A stretch of DNA of 64,000 nucleotides. Origin: Listeria cossartiae subsp. cayugensis (GTDB lineage Bacteria; Bacillota; Bacilli; Lactobacillales; Listeriaceae). Numbering within the stretch: the first letter of the stretch is position 1; every line of letters starts with the position of its first letter. Under the pieces are notes generated by a model. It was not told the DNA's origin, did no database searches, and worked only from the letters and a program-made list of their open reading frames with translations. Made by a program: the position numbers and the translations under genes. Below, piece by piece: positions 37,980 through 47,099 of the stretch. The DNA lies in the NCBI RefSeq assembly GCF_014229095.1, contig NZ_JAARZC010000001.1, forward strand, positions 310,001 through 374,000, in the 5' to 3' direction.

Positions 37980-38104
37980 AAGTAGTGATTCTGTCTTAAT
38001 AATGCTATTAATTGCTATTTGCAGGTTAGAGCGAGTAGAATAAGAGATGGGTATGATAAAACGTACCTAAATACAATACTTATGAGGCGAGAGGGGTACA
38101 ACAG

Positions 38105-38647
38105 ATGAAAAAAGAAAAAACAGTGTTAATTATGAATTTCGATGAAGAAAGTATTTCTTACCAAGCTTTCTCAGAAATGAAAAGATTGCACCAAGAACGC
38201 AAAATCATTGGTTATCAAATGGCGGTTGTAAAACATGAGCCAGGAAATAAACTTGTTGCACAAGATTTTCTTGATTTTACTGGTGCCGACAAAAATATGA
38301 AAGATAGCCTTATTGGGATGTTAATTGGTATTTTAGGTGGACCATTCGGAATTTTAATCGGTTGGATGGTTGGAGCAATCGTTGGTTCTATGCAAGACGC
38401 TGGCGAAGTGAAAAATGCTTTAAGCGTATTTGAAAGAACGTTAAAAACGATTCCAGAAGGTTCTACAGGCGTTATCCTTATTGCAACAGAACAAGAATTA
38501 GCAAATGTAAATGACGTAGCAATGGATGAGTTGCATGGTCGAGTGCAACGTATGGATGAAGCAATCGTAGCCCAAGAAATCAAAAGCGCACAAGAAACAG
38601 AAGGAAAAGCAAAAGATTCCGCGAAAAAACATTGGTTTGGTAAATAA
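38105..38647 (+). CDS. DUF1269 family protein
   Basis: A 180-residue protein with a glycine-rich hydrophobic hairpin (SLIGMLIGILGGPFGILIGW and VGAIVGSM, about 80-105) framed by soluble segments, as in the DUF1269 family. Homologs are often stress-induced. Start ATG has GAGAGGGG upstream. Single gene between DUF1295 and the formate transporter. Function unknown. Confidence 0.78.
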   Translation: MKKEKTVLIMNFDEESISYQAFSEMKRLHQERKIIGYQMAVVKHEPGNKLVAQDFLDFTGADKNMKDSLIGMLIGILGGPFGILIGWMVGAIVGSMQDAGEVKNALSVFERTLKTIPEGSTGVILIATEQELANVNDVAMDELHGRVQRMDEAIVAQEIKSAQETEGKAKDSAKKHWFGK

Positions 38648-38655
38648 AAAAAGTT

Positions 38656-38690
38656 AAAACGAGGACAGAGAAATCTGTTCTCGTTTTTTT
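38656..38690 (+). terminator. Terminator of the DUF1269 gene
   Basis: AAAACGAGGACAGA (38656-38669) pairs with TCTGTTCTCGTTTT (38674-38687), with T-run. Confidence 0.88.
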
Positions 38691-38691
38691 T

Positions 38692-38716
38692 GTTTTAAGT
38701 TTATAAAAACGGGGAA
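38692..38716 (+). promoter_or_regulatory. Candidate sigma-B promoter of the formate/nitrite transporter gene
   Basis: GTTT (38692-38695), a 15-base spacer and GGGGAA (38711-38716) match the sigma-B consensus GTTT-N13-17-GGGWAW. It lies about 160 bases upstream of the coding start. Stress control of this gene (lmo0593) by sigma-B is my recollection. Confidence 0.65.
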
Positions 38717-38873
38717 ACTAACACCATAAAACAACAAATGAGAAATTTTTCAAGATGGTAACGCTTAACTGATTTTTATTTTCTGAAAACTATTTGCATC
38801 AAATTAAAAACATGCTACAATAAACAAGTTGTGAATTTCACAAGAAAATTTTTTTGTTTGGAGATGAAATAAT

Positions 38874-39674
38874 TTGGATGTGGAAAATAGTCCATTAATG
38901 CAGAAAATTGATTATAGTACGCGCAAAAAAATTGATTTAGTAAATAATAGTATTCTTCGTTATATTGTGCGCGCGATGTTAGCATGTTTATTCTTAACAC
39001 TAGGGACTGCGGTTGCTGTGATGATTGGTGATAAAGTCGATCATTTTGCGCCAGGACTTGGTAAAATCACGTATGCGTTTATGTTTAGTTGGTCGCTTGT
39101 TATGATTATTTATATGAATGCTGAGCTTGGTACTTCTAACATGATGTATATGACAACTGGTGTTTATCAAAAAATTGTTAAACCAGGAAAAGCTTTACAA
39201 ATTTTGCTTTTATGTATTGTTTGTAATTTATTTGGTGGAATTCTTGCAGGGTACTTAGTTTCCTTGACATCTGTTTTCCATAATTTACCTGCAGACCATT
39301 TCTTATTTACTGCCGTTAGCGGTAAACTTGAAAAAGCGCCACTAGAAATTTTTGTGGAAGGTATTTTCGCTAATATTGTTGTAAATACCGCCGTGCTTTG
39401 TACGCTTCGAATGAAAGATGATGCTGGGAAAGTCATTGCGATGGTTTTCATTATTTTCATCTTCGCATTCTTAGGGTTCGAGCACGTTATCGCCAACTTC
39501 TCATCATTCTCATTAGCATTTTTCGCTTCTGGTGGAACACTTGCTGCAATGACAGCGGGCAATGTGACCGTCAATTTAGTACTTGCTTTACTAGGGAATT
39601 TTGTAGGGGGAGGCCTTGTTATCGGACTCGGCTATGCTTGGCTTAACCGAACAAAATCAATTTATAAAGATTAA
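38874..39674 (+). CDS. Formate/nitrite transporter family protein
   Basis: A 266-residue membrane channel of the FNT family (FocA/NirC-like), with six predicted helices. Family residues appear in LACLFLTLGTAVAV, SNMMYMTTG, VCNLFGGILAGYL and GNFVGGGLVIGLGYAW. It moves formate or related monovalent anions. The frame begins at TTG 38874 with GGAG upstream; an ATG 24 bases later has no ribosome binding site. It has a candidate sigma-B promoter. Confidence 0.85.
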   Translation: MDVENSPLMQKIDYSTRKKIDLVNNSILRYIVRAMLACLFLTLGTAVAVMIGDKVDHFAPGLGKITYAFMFSWSLVMIIYMNAELGTSNMMYMTTGVYQKIVKPGKALQILLLCIVCNLFGGILAGYLVSLTSVFHNLPADHFLFTAVSGKLEKAPLEIFVEGIFANIVVNTAVLCTLRMKDDAGKVIAMVFIIFIFAFLGFEHVIANFSSFSLAFFASGGTLAAMTAGNVTVNLVLALLGNFVGGGLVIGLGYAWLNRTKSIYKD

Positions 39675-39680
39675 TAAAAG

Positions 39681-39712
39681 AAGGACCTCAGAAATTTTCC
39701 GAGGTCCTTTTT

Positions 39713-39714
<2 letters not shown>
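39681..39714. terminator. Bidirectional terminator
   Basis: AAGGACCTC (39681-39689) pairs with GAGGTCCTT (39701-39709), followed by T-run. Confidence 0.88.
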
Positions 39715-40825
<1,111 letters not shown>

Positions 40826-40835
40826 TCACTTCCTC

Positions 40836-42113
40836 CTAAATTTGCTCTAGTGCTTTCGTTAAATCTTGAATGATATCATCGGCGTTTTCGATTCCAATTG
40901 ATAAGCGAATCGATTCTGGTTTCACGCCAGCAGTTAATTGTTGTTCCTCGCTTAGTTGTTGGTGGGTTGTGGACGCTGGGTGGATAATAAGCGATTTTGC
41001 GTCGCCAACATTGGCTAAATGAGAGAATAATTCTACGGATTCAATCACTTTTTTACCAGCCTCATAGCCACCTTTAACGCCAAAAGTGAAAATCGAACCT
41101 GGACCTTTTGGTAAATATTTTTGGGCTAGCTCGTTGTATTTATTATCCGGCAAACCGGGATAGTTTACCCAAGCTACTTTAGGATGGTCGTTTAAGAAAT
41201 TGGCCACTAGTTTAGCATTTTTCACGTGTTGCTCTAGGCGAAGAGAAAGCGTTTCTAGGCCTAAAATTAACAGGAATGCGTTGAACGGGGAAAGTGCTGC
41301 GCCAGTGTCACGAAGGAGCGAGACGCGTAGTTTGGTAATATAAGCCGCCGCGCCAACATCGTTTGTGTATGATAAACCATTATAGCTGTCATCTGGCACA
41401 ACTAGCTTCGGAAACTTGCCATTTGCCCAGTTGAATTTACCTGAGTCAATGACCGCGCCACCAATAGCCACACCATGACCACCGATGAATTTCGTTGCCG
41501 AGTAAACGACGATATCAGCGCCAAAATCAAATGGGCGATTTAAATAAGCGGTCGCGAATGTGTTGTCAACGATGAGCGGGATATCGGATGCGTGCGCAAC
41601 GTCCGCCACTTTTTCGATATCAACAATATTAATATCAGGATTTCCGATTGTTTCAATAAAGACAGCTTTCGTATTTTCTTTAATCGCTTTTGCAAAATTT
41701 TCCGGTTCGTTAGGGTCAACAAAAGTAACGTCAATCCCAAAAGTTTTAAATGTATGAGAGAAAAGAGTGTGCGTTCCGCCATAAAGTGTTGCGGCTGCGA
41801 CGATATGATCACCGGAACCAGCAATATTTAAAATAGAGTAAGTGATAGCGGCCATACCAGAAGCAGTTGCAACGGCACCAATACCACCTTCAAGTAAAGT
41901 TAATCGTTCTTCTAAAACAGCAGTAGTAGGATTCATAATGCGGGTATAAATATTTCCAGTTTCTTGTAAACCAAATAAGGCTGCGGCATGTTCCGGGCTA
42001 TCAAATGTATACGACGTTGTTTGATAAATTGGCACGGCTCTTGAGTGCGTGTCTCCGTCGGGCGTATGTCCACCGTGTACTTGAATTGTTTCGAATTTAT
42101 ACTCATTACTCAT
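40836..42113 (-). CDS. metY: O-acetylhomoserine aminocarboxypropyltransferase MetY
   Basis: A 425-residue PLP enzyme that makes homocysteine from O-acetylhomoserine and sulfide. [16 protein letters not shown] and [11 protein letters not shown] mark the start region; [18 protein letters not shown] near 200-217 holds the PLP lysine. I chose the ATG at 42113 with GAGGAG upstream at the right distance; an in-frame GTG at 42122 overlaps the ribosome binding site. Paired with MetX it is the direct sulfhydrylation route. Confidence 0.94.
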   Translation of the reverse strand: MSNEYKFETIQVHGGHTPDGDTHSRAVPIYQTTSYTFDSPEHAAALFGLQETGNIYTRIMNPTTAVLEERLTLLEGGIGAVATASGMAAITYSILNIAGSGDHIVAAATLYGGTHTLFSHTFKTFGIDVTFVDPNEPENFAKAIKENTKAVFIETIGNPDINIVDIEKVADVAHASDIPLIVDNTFATAYLNRPFDFGADIVVYSATKFIGGHGVAIGGAVIDSGKFNWANGKFPKLVVPDDSYNGLSYTNDVGAAAYITKLRVSLLRDTGAALSPFNAFLLILGLETLSLRLEQHVKNAKLVANFLNDHPKVAWVNYPGLPDNKYNELAQKYLPKGPGSIFTFGVKGGYEAGKKVIESVELFSHLANVGDAKSLIIHPASTTHQQLSEEQQLTAGVKPESIRLSIGIENADDIIQDLTKALEQI

Positions 42114-42157
42114 AAAAACCACTCCTCTTTAATATGTATTTATCAGTAATTTCCATC

Positions 42158-42195
42158 AAAAAACCTCCCTAGCAGTATATAAGCCGCCAGAGAGG
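42158..42195 (-). terminator. SAM riboswitch terminator
   Basis: On the minus strand CCTCTCTGGC pairs with GCTAGGGAGG, then six T residues (42158-42163). It stops transcription before metY when SAM is bound. Confidence 0.85.
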
Positions 42196-42223
42196 ATAGA
42201 GTTTCCTAAACATGGATTTCCGA

Positions 42224-42320
42224 CTTATCTTTCAGAATATACTGCTGGAATTAGCACCGTGAAAATAAATTCCGGTTGCTAAGGCTTCAAAGGGCCAGTC
42301 CCTCCACCTTTCGTGATAAG
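42224..42320 (-). promoter_or_regulatory. SAM-I (S-box) riboswitch of metY-metX
   Basis: On the minus strand, CTTATCACGAAAGGTGGAG starts P1 and its junction. It is followed by GGGACTGGCCC, TTTGAAGCC, TTAGCAACC, a stem with GGTGCTAATTCC, and GAAAGATAAG closing P1: all S-box consensus blocks. With the terminator at 42158-42195 it forms an OFF switch. In L. monocytogenes, terminated S-box RNAs such as SreA also act in trans; whether this copy does is unknown. Confidence 0.95.
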
Positions 42321-42460
42321 AAAATACTATTAAATTAAGTTATATATTACGCTGGATGATATGAATTGTCAACTATGTATTAAAAAAGGCTAAAATTAGT
42401 TCTTTTTATGATATTTTTGTGAAAAAGGCATTTTTTTAAGAGAATAATTACGCGCGCAAG

Positions 42461-42486
42461 GTTTTAAATCCGCTTTTTTAGGCTAT
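42461..42486 (+). promoter_or_regulatory. Candidate sigma-B promoter of the HdeD-like gene
   Basis: GTTT (42461-42464), 16-base spacer and GGCTAT (42481-42486), close to sigma-B consensus GTTT and GGGWAW, 75 bases upstream of the start. lmo0596 is, from memory, a sigma-B regulon member. The rest of the 340-base gap 42321-42560 shows nothing else clear. Confidence 0.6.
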
Positions 42487-42560
42487 TATAGTTAAGACTA
42501 ATTATATTTCATTAAACATGGGGTCGAATTAGAAAAAATAAAGGGGAGTTGAAATAAAAA

Positions 42561-43088
42561 ATGAAAACTTTTACACGAATTCTTGTTTTATTAGCGGGGA
42601 TTGCCATGGTTATTCTTGGATTTTGGTTCTTATTCCATCCGGTAGTTTCCTTGTTAACCTCGACATTAATGGTTGGTTTCTTATTACTCATTTCAGGTAT
42701 TTTCCACACAATTACTTATTTTTCAGATAGAAAATCACAAAATATTTCTGGCTGGGTGCTAGCTGACGGGATTTTATCCATCGTACTAGGTTTCTTGCTA
42801 TTATTTAATGAATTTGATGGAACTGCAACACTTATCTTACTTTTCGGTATGTGGGTATTGTTTGCTGGTATTATGCGTACAATTGGTGCATTTACCGCCA
42901 AACAAAACAACGTACGCGGCTGGGGCTGGATTTTAACAATTGGTATTATTGGTATCGTTGTTGGATTTATCGCTTTGTTCAACCCAGTAGTTTCCGCAAT
43001 TGGTATCATGATCGTTGTCGCAACATTCTTCATCGTTCAAGGTATCGGCGCAATTGCTACATTCTTCTTTATGGGTAAAAATTATTAA
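42561..43088 (+). CDS. HdeD/DUF308 family membrane protein
   Basis: A 175-residue protein of three similar pairs of hydrophobic helices, with repeated GI, GF and GW residues (ILGFWFLFHPVVSLL, LVLGFLLLFNEFDG-like, GIVVGFIALFNPV), the internal repeat of the HdeD/DUF308 family of acid-stress membrane proteins. RBS GGGGAG upstream. Single gene, followed by two hairpins. Stress-regulated by context. Confidence 0.85.
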   Translation: MKTFTRILVLLAGIAMVILGFWFLFHPVVSLLTSTLMVGFLLLISGIFHTITYFSDRKSQNISGWVLADGILSIVLGFLLLFNEFDGTATLILLFGMWVLFAGIMRTIGAFTAKQNNVRGWGWILTIGIIGIVVGFIALFNPVVSAIGIMIVVATFFIVQGIGAIATFFFMGKNY

Positions 43089-43094
43089 AAAAAA

Positions 43095-43122
43095 GCGAAA
43101 CCAATTTTAAAACTGGTCTCGC
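43095..43122 (+). terminator. Terminator of the HdeD-like gene
   Basis: GCGAAACCAATTTT (43095-43108) pairs with AAAACTGGTCTCGC (43109-43122) with G-U pairs. The T-run is weak. Confidence 0.6.
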
Positions 43123-43133
43123 TCGATAAGAAG

Positions 43134-43165
43134 AGAAGCTATCTAAATTTAGATAGCTTCTTTTT
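43134..43165. terminator. Second, perfect hairpin between convergent genes
   Basis: AGAAGCTATCTAAA (43134-43147) and its perfect complement (43148-43161) followed by TTTTTATT; a good terminator for the plus strand and a plausible one for the minus strand. Confidence 0.8.
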
Positions 43166-43166
43166 A

Positions 43167-44492
43167 TTATGCGTGTTTTTTACGAAGTAGAATCAATGCG
43201 CCACTTGATAAAAGGATACCGATAGCTGCTAGTGGAAGGCTGCTTTCATCCCCAGTTTTTGGTAATGATTTCTTAGATGTATAAGTGCTGTTTGATTTAT
43301 GTGTAGTTTCTTTTGTTGAATCACTTTTAACAGTTGGTTTTACAACAGGTTTATTAGGATTTACGACAGGTTCATCAATAACTTTACCAACATATACAAA
43401 ACTGGCTTCTTCACTATAGTTACCATTGTCGTCATAAGCAATTAAAGAAAATTCATCATTATTTTTGAAAGGTGTTTTTAGATTGAAAGTAAAGTCACCT
43501 TTTGCATCAGATGTAGTTGTTGCAATCACATCTCCAGCTTTGTTAAACATTTCAACTGTCACATTTGGAGAAGTATTTCCATATACTGTTGACGCAGTGC
43601 TAGAAGTTTCGTTAATTGTTGGTGTTTTAAGTGTGGCTACGCTATTAACGACAAAATAAGAAACAGTTAGTTCAGCTGTATTCCCAGCTTCATCTGTTGC
43701 AACAATGATTGCTTCGTGCTGTCCAGTTGTTGAAGTGGTTGCTTCATGACCAGCTTTGAAAGAAAGAGTCACTTTTCCGGAATTATCAGTAGCTGTTGCA
43801 AGATTATCAGCTGACAAACTTTCTCCTTTTGTAAAGACAGCATCTTTGTCAATTACTTTTAAAACTGGTGGAGTTTGGTCAACTACTTTGTATGATGCTG
43901 TATATTCTTGTGTTTTACCGTCTTTAGTAGCTACGATGATTGTGGAGAAAGTACCAGTAGCTGAAGTGGATGGTGTGGATTTGAAACTTAAAGTTGCTCC
44001 ATTTTCAGGTGTTGCAAATTGACTTAATGTAGGTGTTGAATCTTGAGCTAATGTTGGAGTAGATGCCAGTGTAGCATAAGGAGGCATTGCTGTGACTGTA
44101 TAATTCACAGGAACTTCAAGTCCAGATCCATCTCTGAATATGATCAAATAGACGAATGTGTAGTTTCCAGGAATCTTAGTTTCAGGTGGATTAGTATTAC
44201 CATTTTTAAATTGAATCATAATTACTTCAGTTGAGTCAGAGTTATTTAAAAAATCGCTTGCGGAAACAGTATCTCCTGATTCAAGTGTAACGCCAGTTTT
44301 TGCAGTTACAATACCTTGATCTGCCATTTCAGTCGAAGTACTTTTTAATGCTTGTGATTTTAAATTAACCTCCGAAGTTGGAGTAGTTGAGTTGTCTGGT
44401 TGTGTAGTCTCGGCTGCAAAAGCAGGAGCGCTAATTGATAATGTAAGTCCAAATGCTAAAGATGTAGCTAATATTTTTTTCATGTTCTTCAT
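43167..44492 (-). CDS. LPXTG-anchored surface protein with Ig-like repeats
   Basis: A 441-residue cell-wall-anchored protein. Signal peptide 1-27 (AFGLTLSISAPAFAAE), Ser/Thr-rich region, several Ig-like bacterial surface repeats (GTFSTIIVATKDGK and GQHEAIIVATDEAGN are aligned copies), one Listeria-Bacteroides-like domain with TVEMFNKAG near 310, then the sorting signal LPKTGDESSLP, a hydrophobic helix and the tail RKKHA. Sortase A should attach it. From memory it has no counterpart at this place in L. monocytogenes EGD-e, so it may be a strain-variable gene. Confidence 0.85.
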   Translation of the reverse strand: MKNMKKILATSLAFGLTLSISAPAFAAETTQPDNSTTPTSEVNLKSQALKSTSTEMADQGIVTAKTGVTLESGDTVSASDFLNNSDSTEVIMIQFKNGNTNPPETKIPGNYTFVYLIIFRDGSGLEVPVNYTVTAMPPYATLASTPTLAQDSTPTLSQFATPENGATLSFKSTPSTSATGTFSTIIVATKDGKTQEYTASYKVVDQTPPVLKVIDKDAVFTKGESLSADNLATATDNSGKVTLSFKAGHEATTSTTGQHEAIIVATDEAGNTAELTVSYFVVNSVATLKTPTINETSSTASTVYGNTSPNVTVEMFNKAGDVIATTTSDAKGDFTFNLKTPFKNNDEFSLIAYDDNGNYSEEASFVYVGKVIDEPVVNPNKPVVKPTVKSDSTKETTHKSNSTYTSKKSLPKTGDESSLPLAAIGILLSSGALILLRKKHA

Positions 44493-44610
44493 AAAATATC
44501 CTCGTTTCGATTTTTAATATATGGTACGAGATTATTATAAGGCGATAAGGACTGATATAGTAGCTAAAAGTAGTTAATTTTATTAAGGTGTTACAAAATT
44601 ATGGCGAAAT

Positions 44611-44648
44611 AAAATCAGTGAACAATTTTTAAATCGCCCACTGATTTT
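44611..44648 (-). terminator. Terminator of the Crp/Fnr regulator gene
   Basis: AAAATCAGTG (44611-44620) pairs with CACTGATTTT (44639-44648), with a long AT-rich loop. It lies 17 bases past the stop of the regulator gene. Confidence 0.6.
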
Positions 44649-44664
44649 GTAATTTATTTTACGT

Positions 44665-45366
44665 TCATATGTATGGTTTGTAATTTTCTTTTATTTTCTG
44701 CTTATGAAACTCAAAATTGTTTACACGCCAAGGTTTTGGCGAAAGCGCAATAATGCCATCTTCTTCTAGCTTTCGCAGGTTGGTTGCAACATAAGCTCGA
44801 GCTAAATTAAGATAATTCCCTAAGATTTTTTGCGTAAAATAATATGGAATCAAACAAGAGCCATCTGTTTCAATTCGGCCAAATCGTTCTCCACAAGCAA
44901 TTAATCCAGCTAAAACTTTCTCATTAGAAGGTAAATTTGCATAAGCTTCGCGTTCTAGCATTGGTGTAACCATACTTTGCATAAGTGCGTTCATCTGCCA
45001 AAATACATCTGGTGAACTTAAGAATTTATTCAGAACATATTTACGTTCAAATTGATAAACACTAACTTCACTAATCGTTGAGTAATTTACTGGTGATATC
45101 GCGCCACCAAGTAGTGTAAGCGGTCCAATACAATCTTGTTTGCCTAAGAAGCTGATGATGTTGTCTTCTTTGCAAGTATTTTTGCTCATCGCAACTACGC
45201 CTTCTTCAATGATATAGAAGTAATCAGTTTCCGCACCTTCTGCTAAAATCTGTTGGTTGCGTCTAAAGCGAATTCTTTTATATGGAAGAACTGCTTCACT
45301 AGAATCTTTTAACAAATTAAGTAAATCCACGTTGTAAAAGCTATTTTCCTCATTTAGTAATGACAT
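44665..45366 (-). CDS. Crp/Fnr family transcription regulator
   Basis: A 233-residue regulator with an N-terminal cyclic-nucleotide-binding-type beta roll (about 20-115) and a C-terminal winged helix (about 150-225), including KILGNYLNLARAYVATNLRKLEEDGII. It belongs to the same fold family as PrfA but is not PrfA. There is no iron-sulfur cysteine cluster pattern. It follows bioY in the same direction. Its promoter carries a Fur-box-like site. Effector and targets unknown. Confidence 0.85.
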   Translation of the reverse strand: MSLLNEENSFYNVDLLNLLKDSSEAVLPYKRIRFRRNQQILAEGAETDYFYIIEEGVVAMSKNTCKEDNIISFLGKQDCIGPLTLLGGAISPVNYSTISEVSVYQFERKYVLNKFLSSPDVFWQMNALMQSMVTPMLEREAYANLPSNEKVLAGLIACGERFGRIETDGSCLIPYYFTQKILGNYLNLARAYVATNLRKLEEDGIIALSPKPWRVNNFEFHKQKIKENYKPYI

Positions 45367-45388
45367 ATACCGAGTCCCCTTTTCTCAG

Positions 45389-45431
45389 TGGTAATCATTA
45401 TCATTATATAGGAGTTAACTTCAAATGTGTA
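45389..45431 (-). promoter_or_regulatory. Promoter with Fur-box-like site at the Crp/Fnr gene
   Basis: Minus strand: TACACA (45426-45431), 17-base spacer, TATAAT (45403-45408). Over the start site lies TGATAATGATTACCA (45389-45403), matching the 7-1-7 Fur-box core TGATAAT-N-ATTATCA at all but one base. It would block the promoter when iron-loaded Fur binds. Confidence 0.6.
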
Positions 45432-45441
45432 TTAATGGGAC

Positions 45442-45990
45442 TTAGGTTGCTTTAAGTAGTTTTGCTTTGATGAGGCGATCACGAATAAGAATCCCTAAAA
45501 GCGCCGCGAAAACGGCTTTAATAATACCCGGAATAATAAATGGTACCATTCCTGTTAAAAAGGCAGCCGGCCAGTCAAGTCCAGTGCTAACCTTCAACCA
45601 TAACACGCCGAAAATAAGCGTGATAATGGCGCCTAAAATATTAGCAACGATAGCATATGGAACCGTGAATTTTGTTTTTTCGAGCAACCAGCCTGTAAGT
45701 AATGCGTTAAAAATAAATCCGATAATAAATCCGCCAGTTGGTCCAAAAATAATCCCAATTCCTGCTGTCATTCCTTGGAAAACGGGAATCCCAACAGCGC
45801 CAAGCACAATATAAACTAATACAGATATCGTACCATGACGAGCTCCAAGAATTGTTGCAGCTAAACCAATCGCAAATGTTTGTCCTGTAAGTGGGATAGG
45901 ACCGAGTGGAATAGCAACTTGTGCAAGCAAAGCAATGATGACTGCAAATAAAGCATCAACTACTAAAAATTTCAATTTCTGATCACGCAT
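45442..45990 (-). CDS. bioY: Biotin transporter substrate-binding subunit BioY
   Basis: A 182-residue S-component of an ECF-type vitamin transporter, with about six membrane helices. LAQVAIPLGPIPLTGQTFAIGLAA is the BioY signature, and GTISVLVYIVLGAVGIPVF follows. The start ATG at 45990 has AAGGAG 8 bases upstream; an in-frame ATG two codons earlier is too close. The energy-coupling genes are elsewhere. A BirA-like operator lies upstream. Confidence 0.93.
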   Translation of the reverse strand: MRDQKLKFLVVDALFAVIIALLAQVAIPLGPIPLTGQTFAIGLAATILGARHGTISVLVYIVLGAVGIPVFQGMTAGIGIIFGPTGGFIIGFIFNALLTGWLLEKTKFTVPYAIVANILGAIITLIFGVLWLKVSTGLDWPAAFLTGMVPFIIPGIIKAVFAALLGILIRDRLIKAKLLKAT

Positions 45991-46007
45991 AAACATATCT
46001 CCTTTTA

Positions 46008-46038
46008 ATGTAAACTTAATACTATGTTAGGTTAACAT
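46008..46038 (-). promoter_or_regulatory. BirA operator upstream of bioY
   Basis: ATGTAAAC (46008-46015), 15 bases, GTTAACAT (46031-46038) form an inverted repeat with one mismatch, the shape of BirA operators. It lies 18 bases upstream of the bioY start. Confidence 0.7.
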
Positions 46039-46058
46039 TTATCGATTAAAAAAACAAT

Positions 46059-46154
46059 ACTAGTTTTTTTAATCAGTACCTTGCAATGAACACTAGTGTA
46101 TGATAAACTATAGTGGTAGTGAACAATATATAGTAGTGGTTACTTAATACTAGT
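46059..46154 (+). promoter_or_regulatory. Array of ACTAGT-type dyads upstream of the PadR gene
   Basis: ACTAGT at 46059-46064, CACTAGTG at 46091-46098, ACTATAGT at 46107-46114 and ACTAGT at 46149-46154 form repeated palindromes. TTGCAA (46081-46086) and TAAACT (46105-46110) are a possible promoter with an 18-base spacer, so CACTAGTG sits between -35 and -10. It is probably the autoregulatory operator of the PadR protein. Confidence 0.55.
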
Positions 46155-46183
46155 GTGGAATTTAACAGAATGGAGGAGTTAGC

Positions 46184-46516
46184 ATGGAGGTTAACCCACA
46201 ATTCAAAAAAGGTGTGTTAGAACTTTGCTGTTTATTTTTAATTCAAAAGAAAGATTGTTATGGCTATGAGTTGGCAAATCAAGTTTCTAAATATATTGAA
46301 GTAGCGGAAGGCGCTATTTATCCAGTACTTAGAAGATTAGTGAAAGAAGAATATTGTTCCACTTATTTAGTAGAATCGAATGAAGGTCCATCAAGAAAAT
46401 ATTATCAACTAACTGTCAAAGGGGAAATTTACTTAAATGAGCTTATTTCCGAATGGAACAATTTTACAGACAGTGTTGCAAAGCTTTTAACAGAGGGGGA
46501 AGCAGTAAATGAATAA
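46184..46516 (+). CDS. PadR family transcription regulator
   Basis: A 110-residue winged-helix regulator of the PadR family: FKKGVLELCCLFLIQKKDCYGYELANQV and EGAIYPVLRRLVKEEYCSTY are the conserved blocks, with the C-terminal helix for dimerisation. It is first in a three-gene unit; the next gene overlaps its stop by 8 bases. It probably represses the operon through the upstream dyads. Confidence 0.92.
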   Translation: MEVNPQFKKGVLELCCLFLIQKKDCYGYELANQVSKYIEVAEGAIYPVLRRLVKEEYCSTYLVESNEGPSRKYYQLTVKGEIYLNELISEWNNFTDSVAKLLTEGEAVNE

Positions 46517-47099
46517 ACAAGATTTCTTAAATGAATTAAATCAACGCCTAGAATTGCTTGATCCTAAAGAACGGAGAGAGCTATTATCTGATTATCAAGA
46601 GCATTTCAGAAATGGGATTGAAGCGGGGAAAAGTGAAGAACAAATCGTCTTTGACCTAGGAACGCCGGAAGAAATTGCGGCAGATATTTTAAGTGAACGG
46701 AATATCCGCGAAGAACAAGTAGAAGCGGAATATTATTATGTGCCACGTAAAAACCAAAATGAAAATCGATCTGTAAGTAAGCAAATTTTAATTGGGGTAG
46801 GTTTATTTTTCTTAGATATTTGCCTTATTATTCCAATTATGGTCTCGTTATGGTCATTAGTTATTTCACTTTGGTCATCAGTTGCTTCGTTTATACTTTC
46901 GCCGTTGTTACTTGGCGTAATGCTTTTATTTGGCGCTGACTTTGCATTTTATCAAATGTTTGTTTCGATTGGACTTGTGGGCTTGGGGCTGATGCTTCTA
47001 TTTGTCGCAAATGCACTTACGAAGTTTACAACTAAAGCTACAATGGCAATTATCGAATGGCACAAATATGCAGTCAAAGGAGGCGGAAGCAATGCGTAA
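46509..47099 (+). CDS. DUF1700 family membrane protein
   Basis: A 196-residue protein. The N-terminal soluble part (about 1-75) has KQDFLNELNQRLELLDPKERRELLSDYQEHF, the DUF1700 signature. Three or so membrane helices follow (about 97-185). It is the second gene of the PadR operon and overlaps both neighbours. Such proteins pair with DUF4097 proteins, often in envelope-stress modules. Confidence 0.87.
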   Translation: MNKQDFLNELNQRLELLDPKERRELLSDYQEHFRNGIEAGKSEEQIVFDLGTPEEIAADILSERNIREEQVEAEYYYVPRKNQNENRSVSKQILIGVGLFFLDICLIIPIMVSLWSLVISLWSSVASFILSPLLLGVMLLFGADFAFYQMFVSIGLVGLGLMLLFVANALTKFTTKATMAIIEWHKYAVKGGGSNA

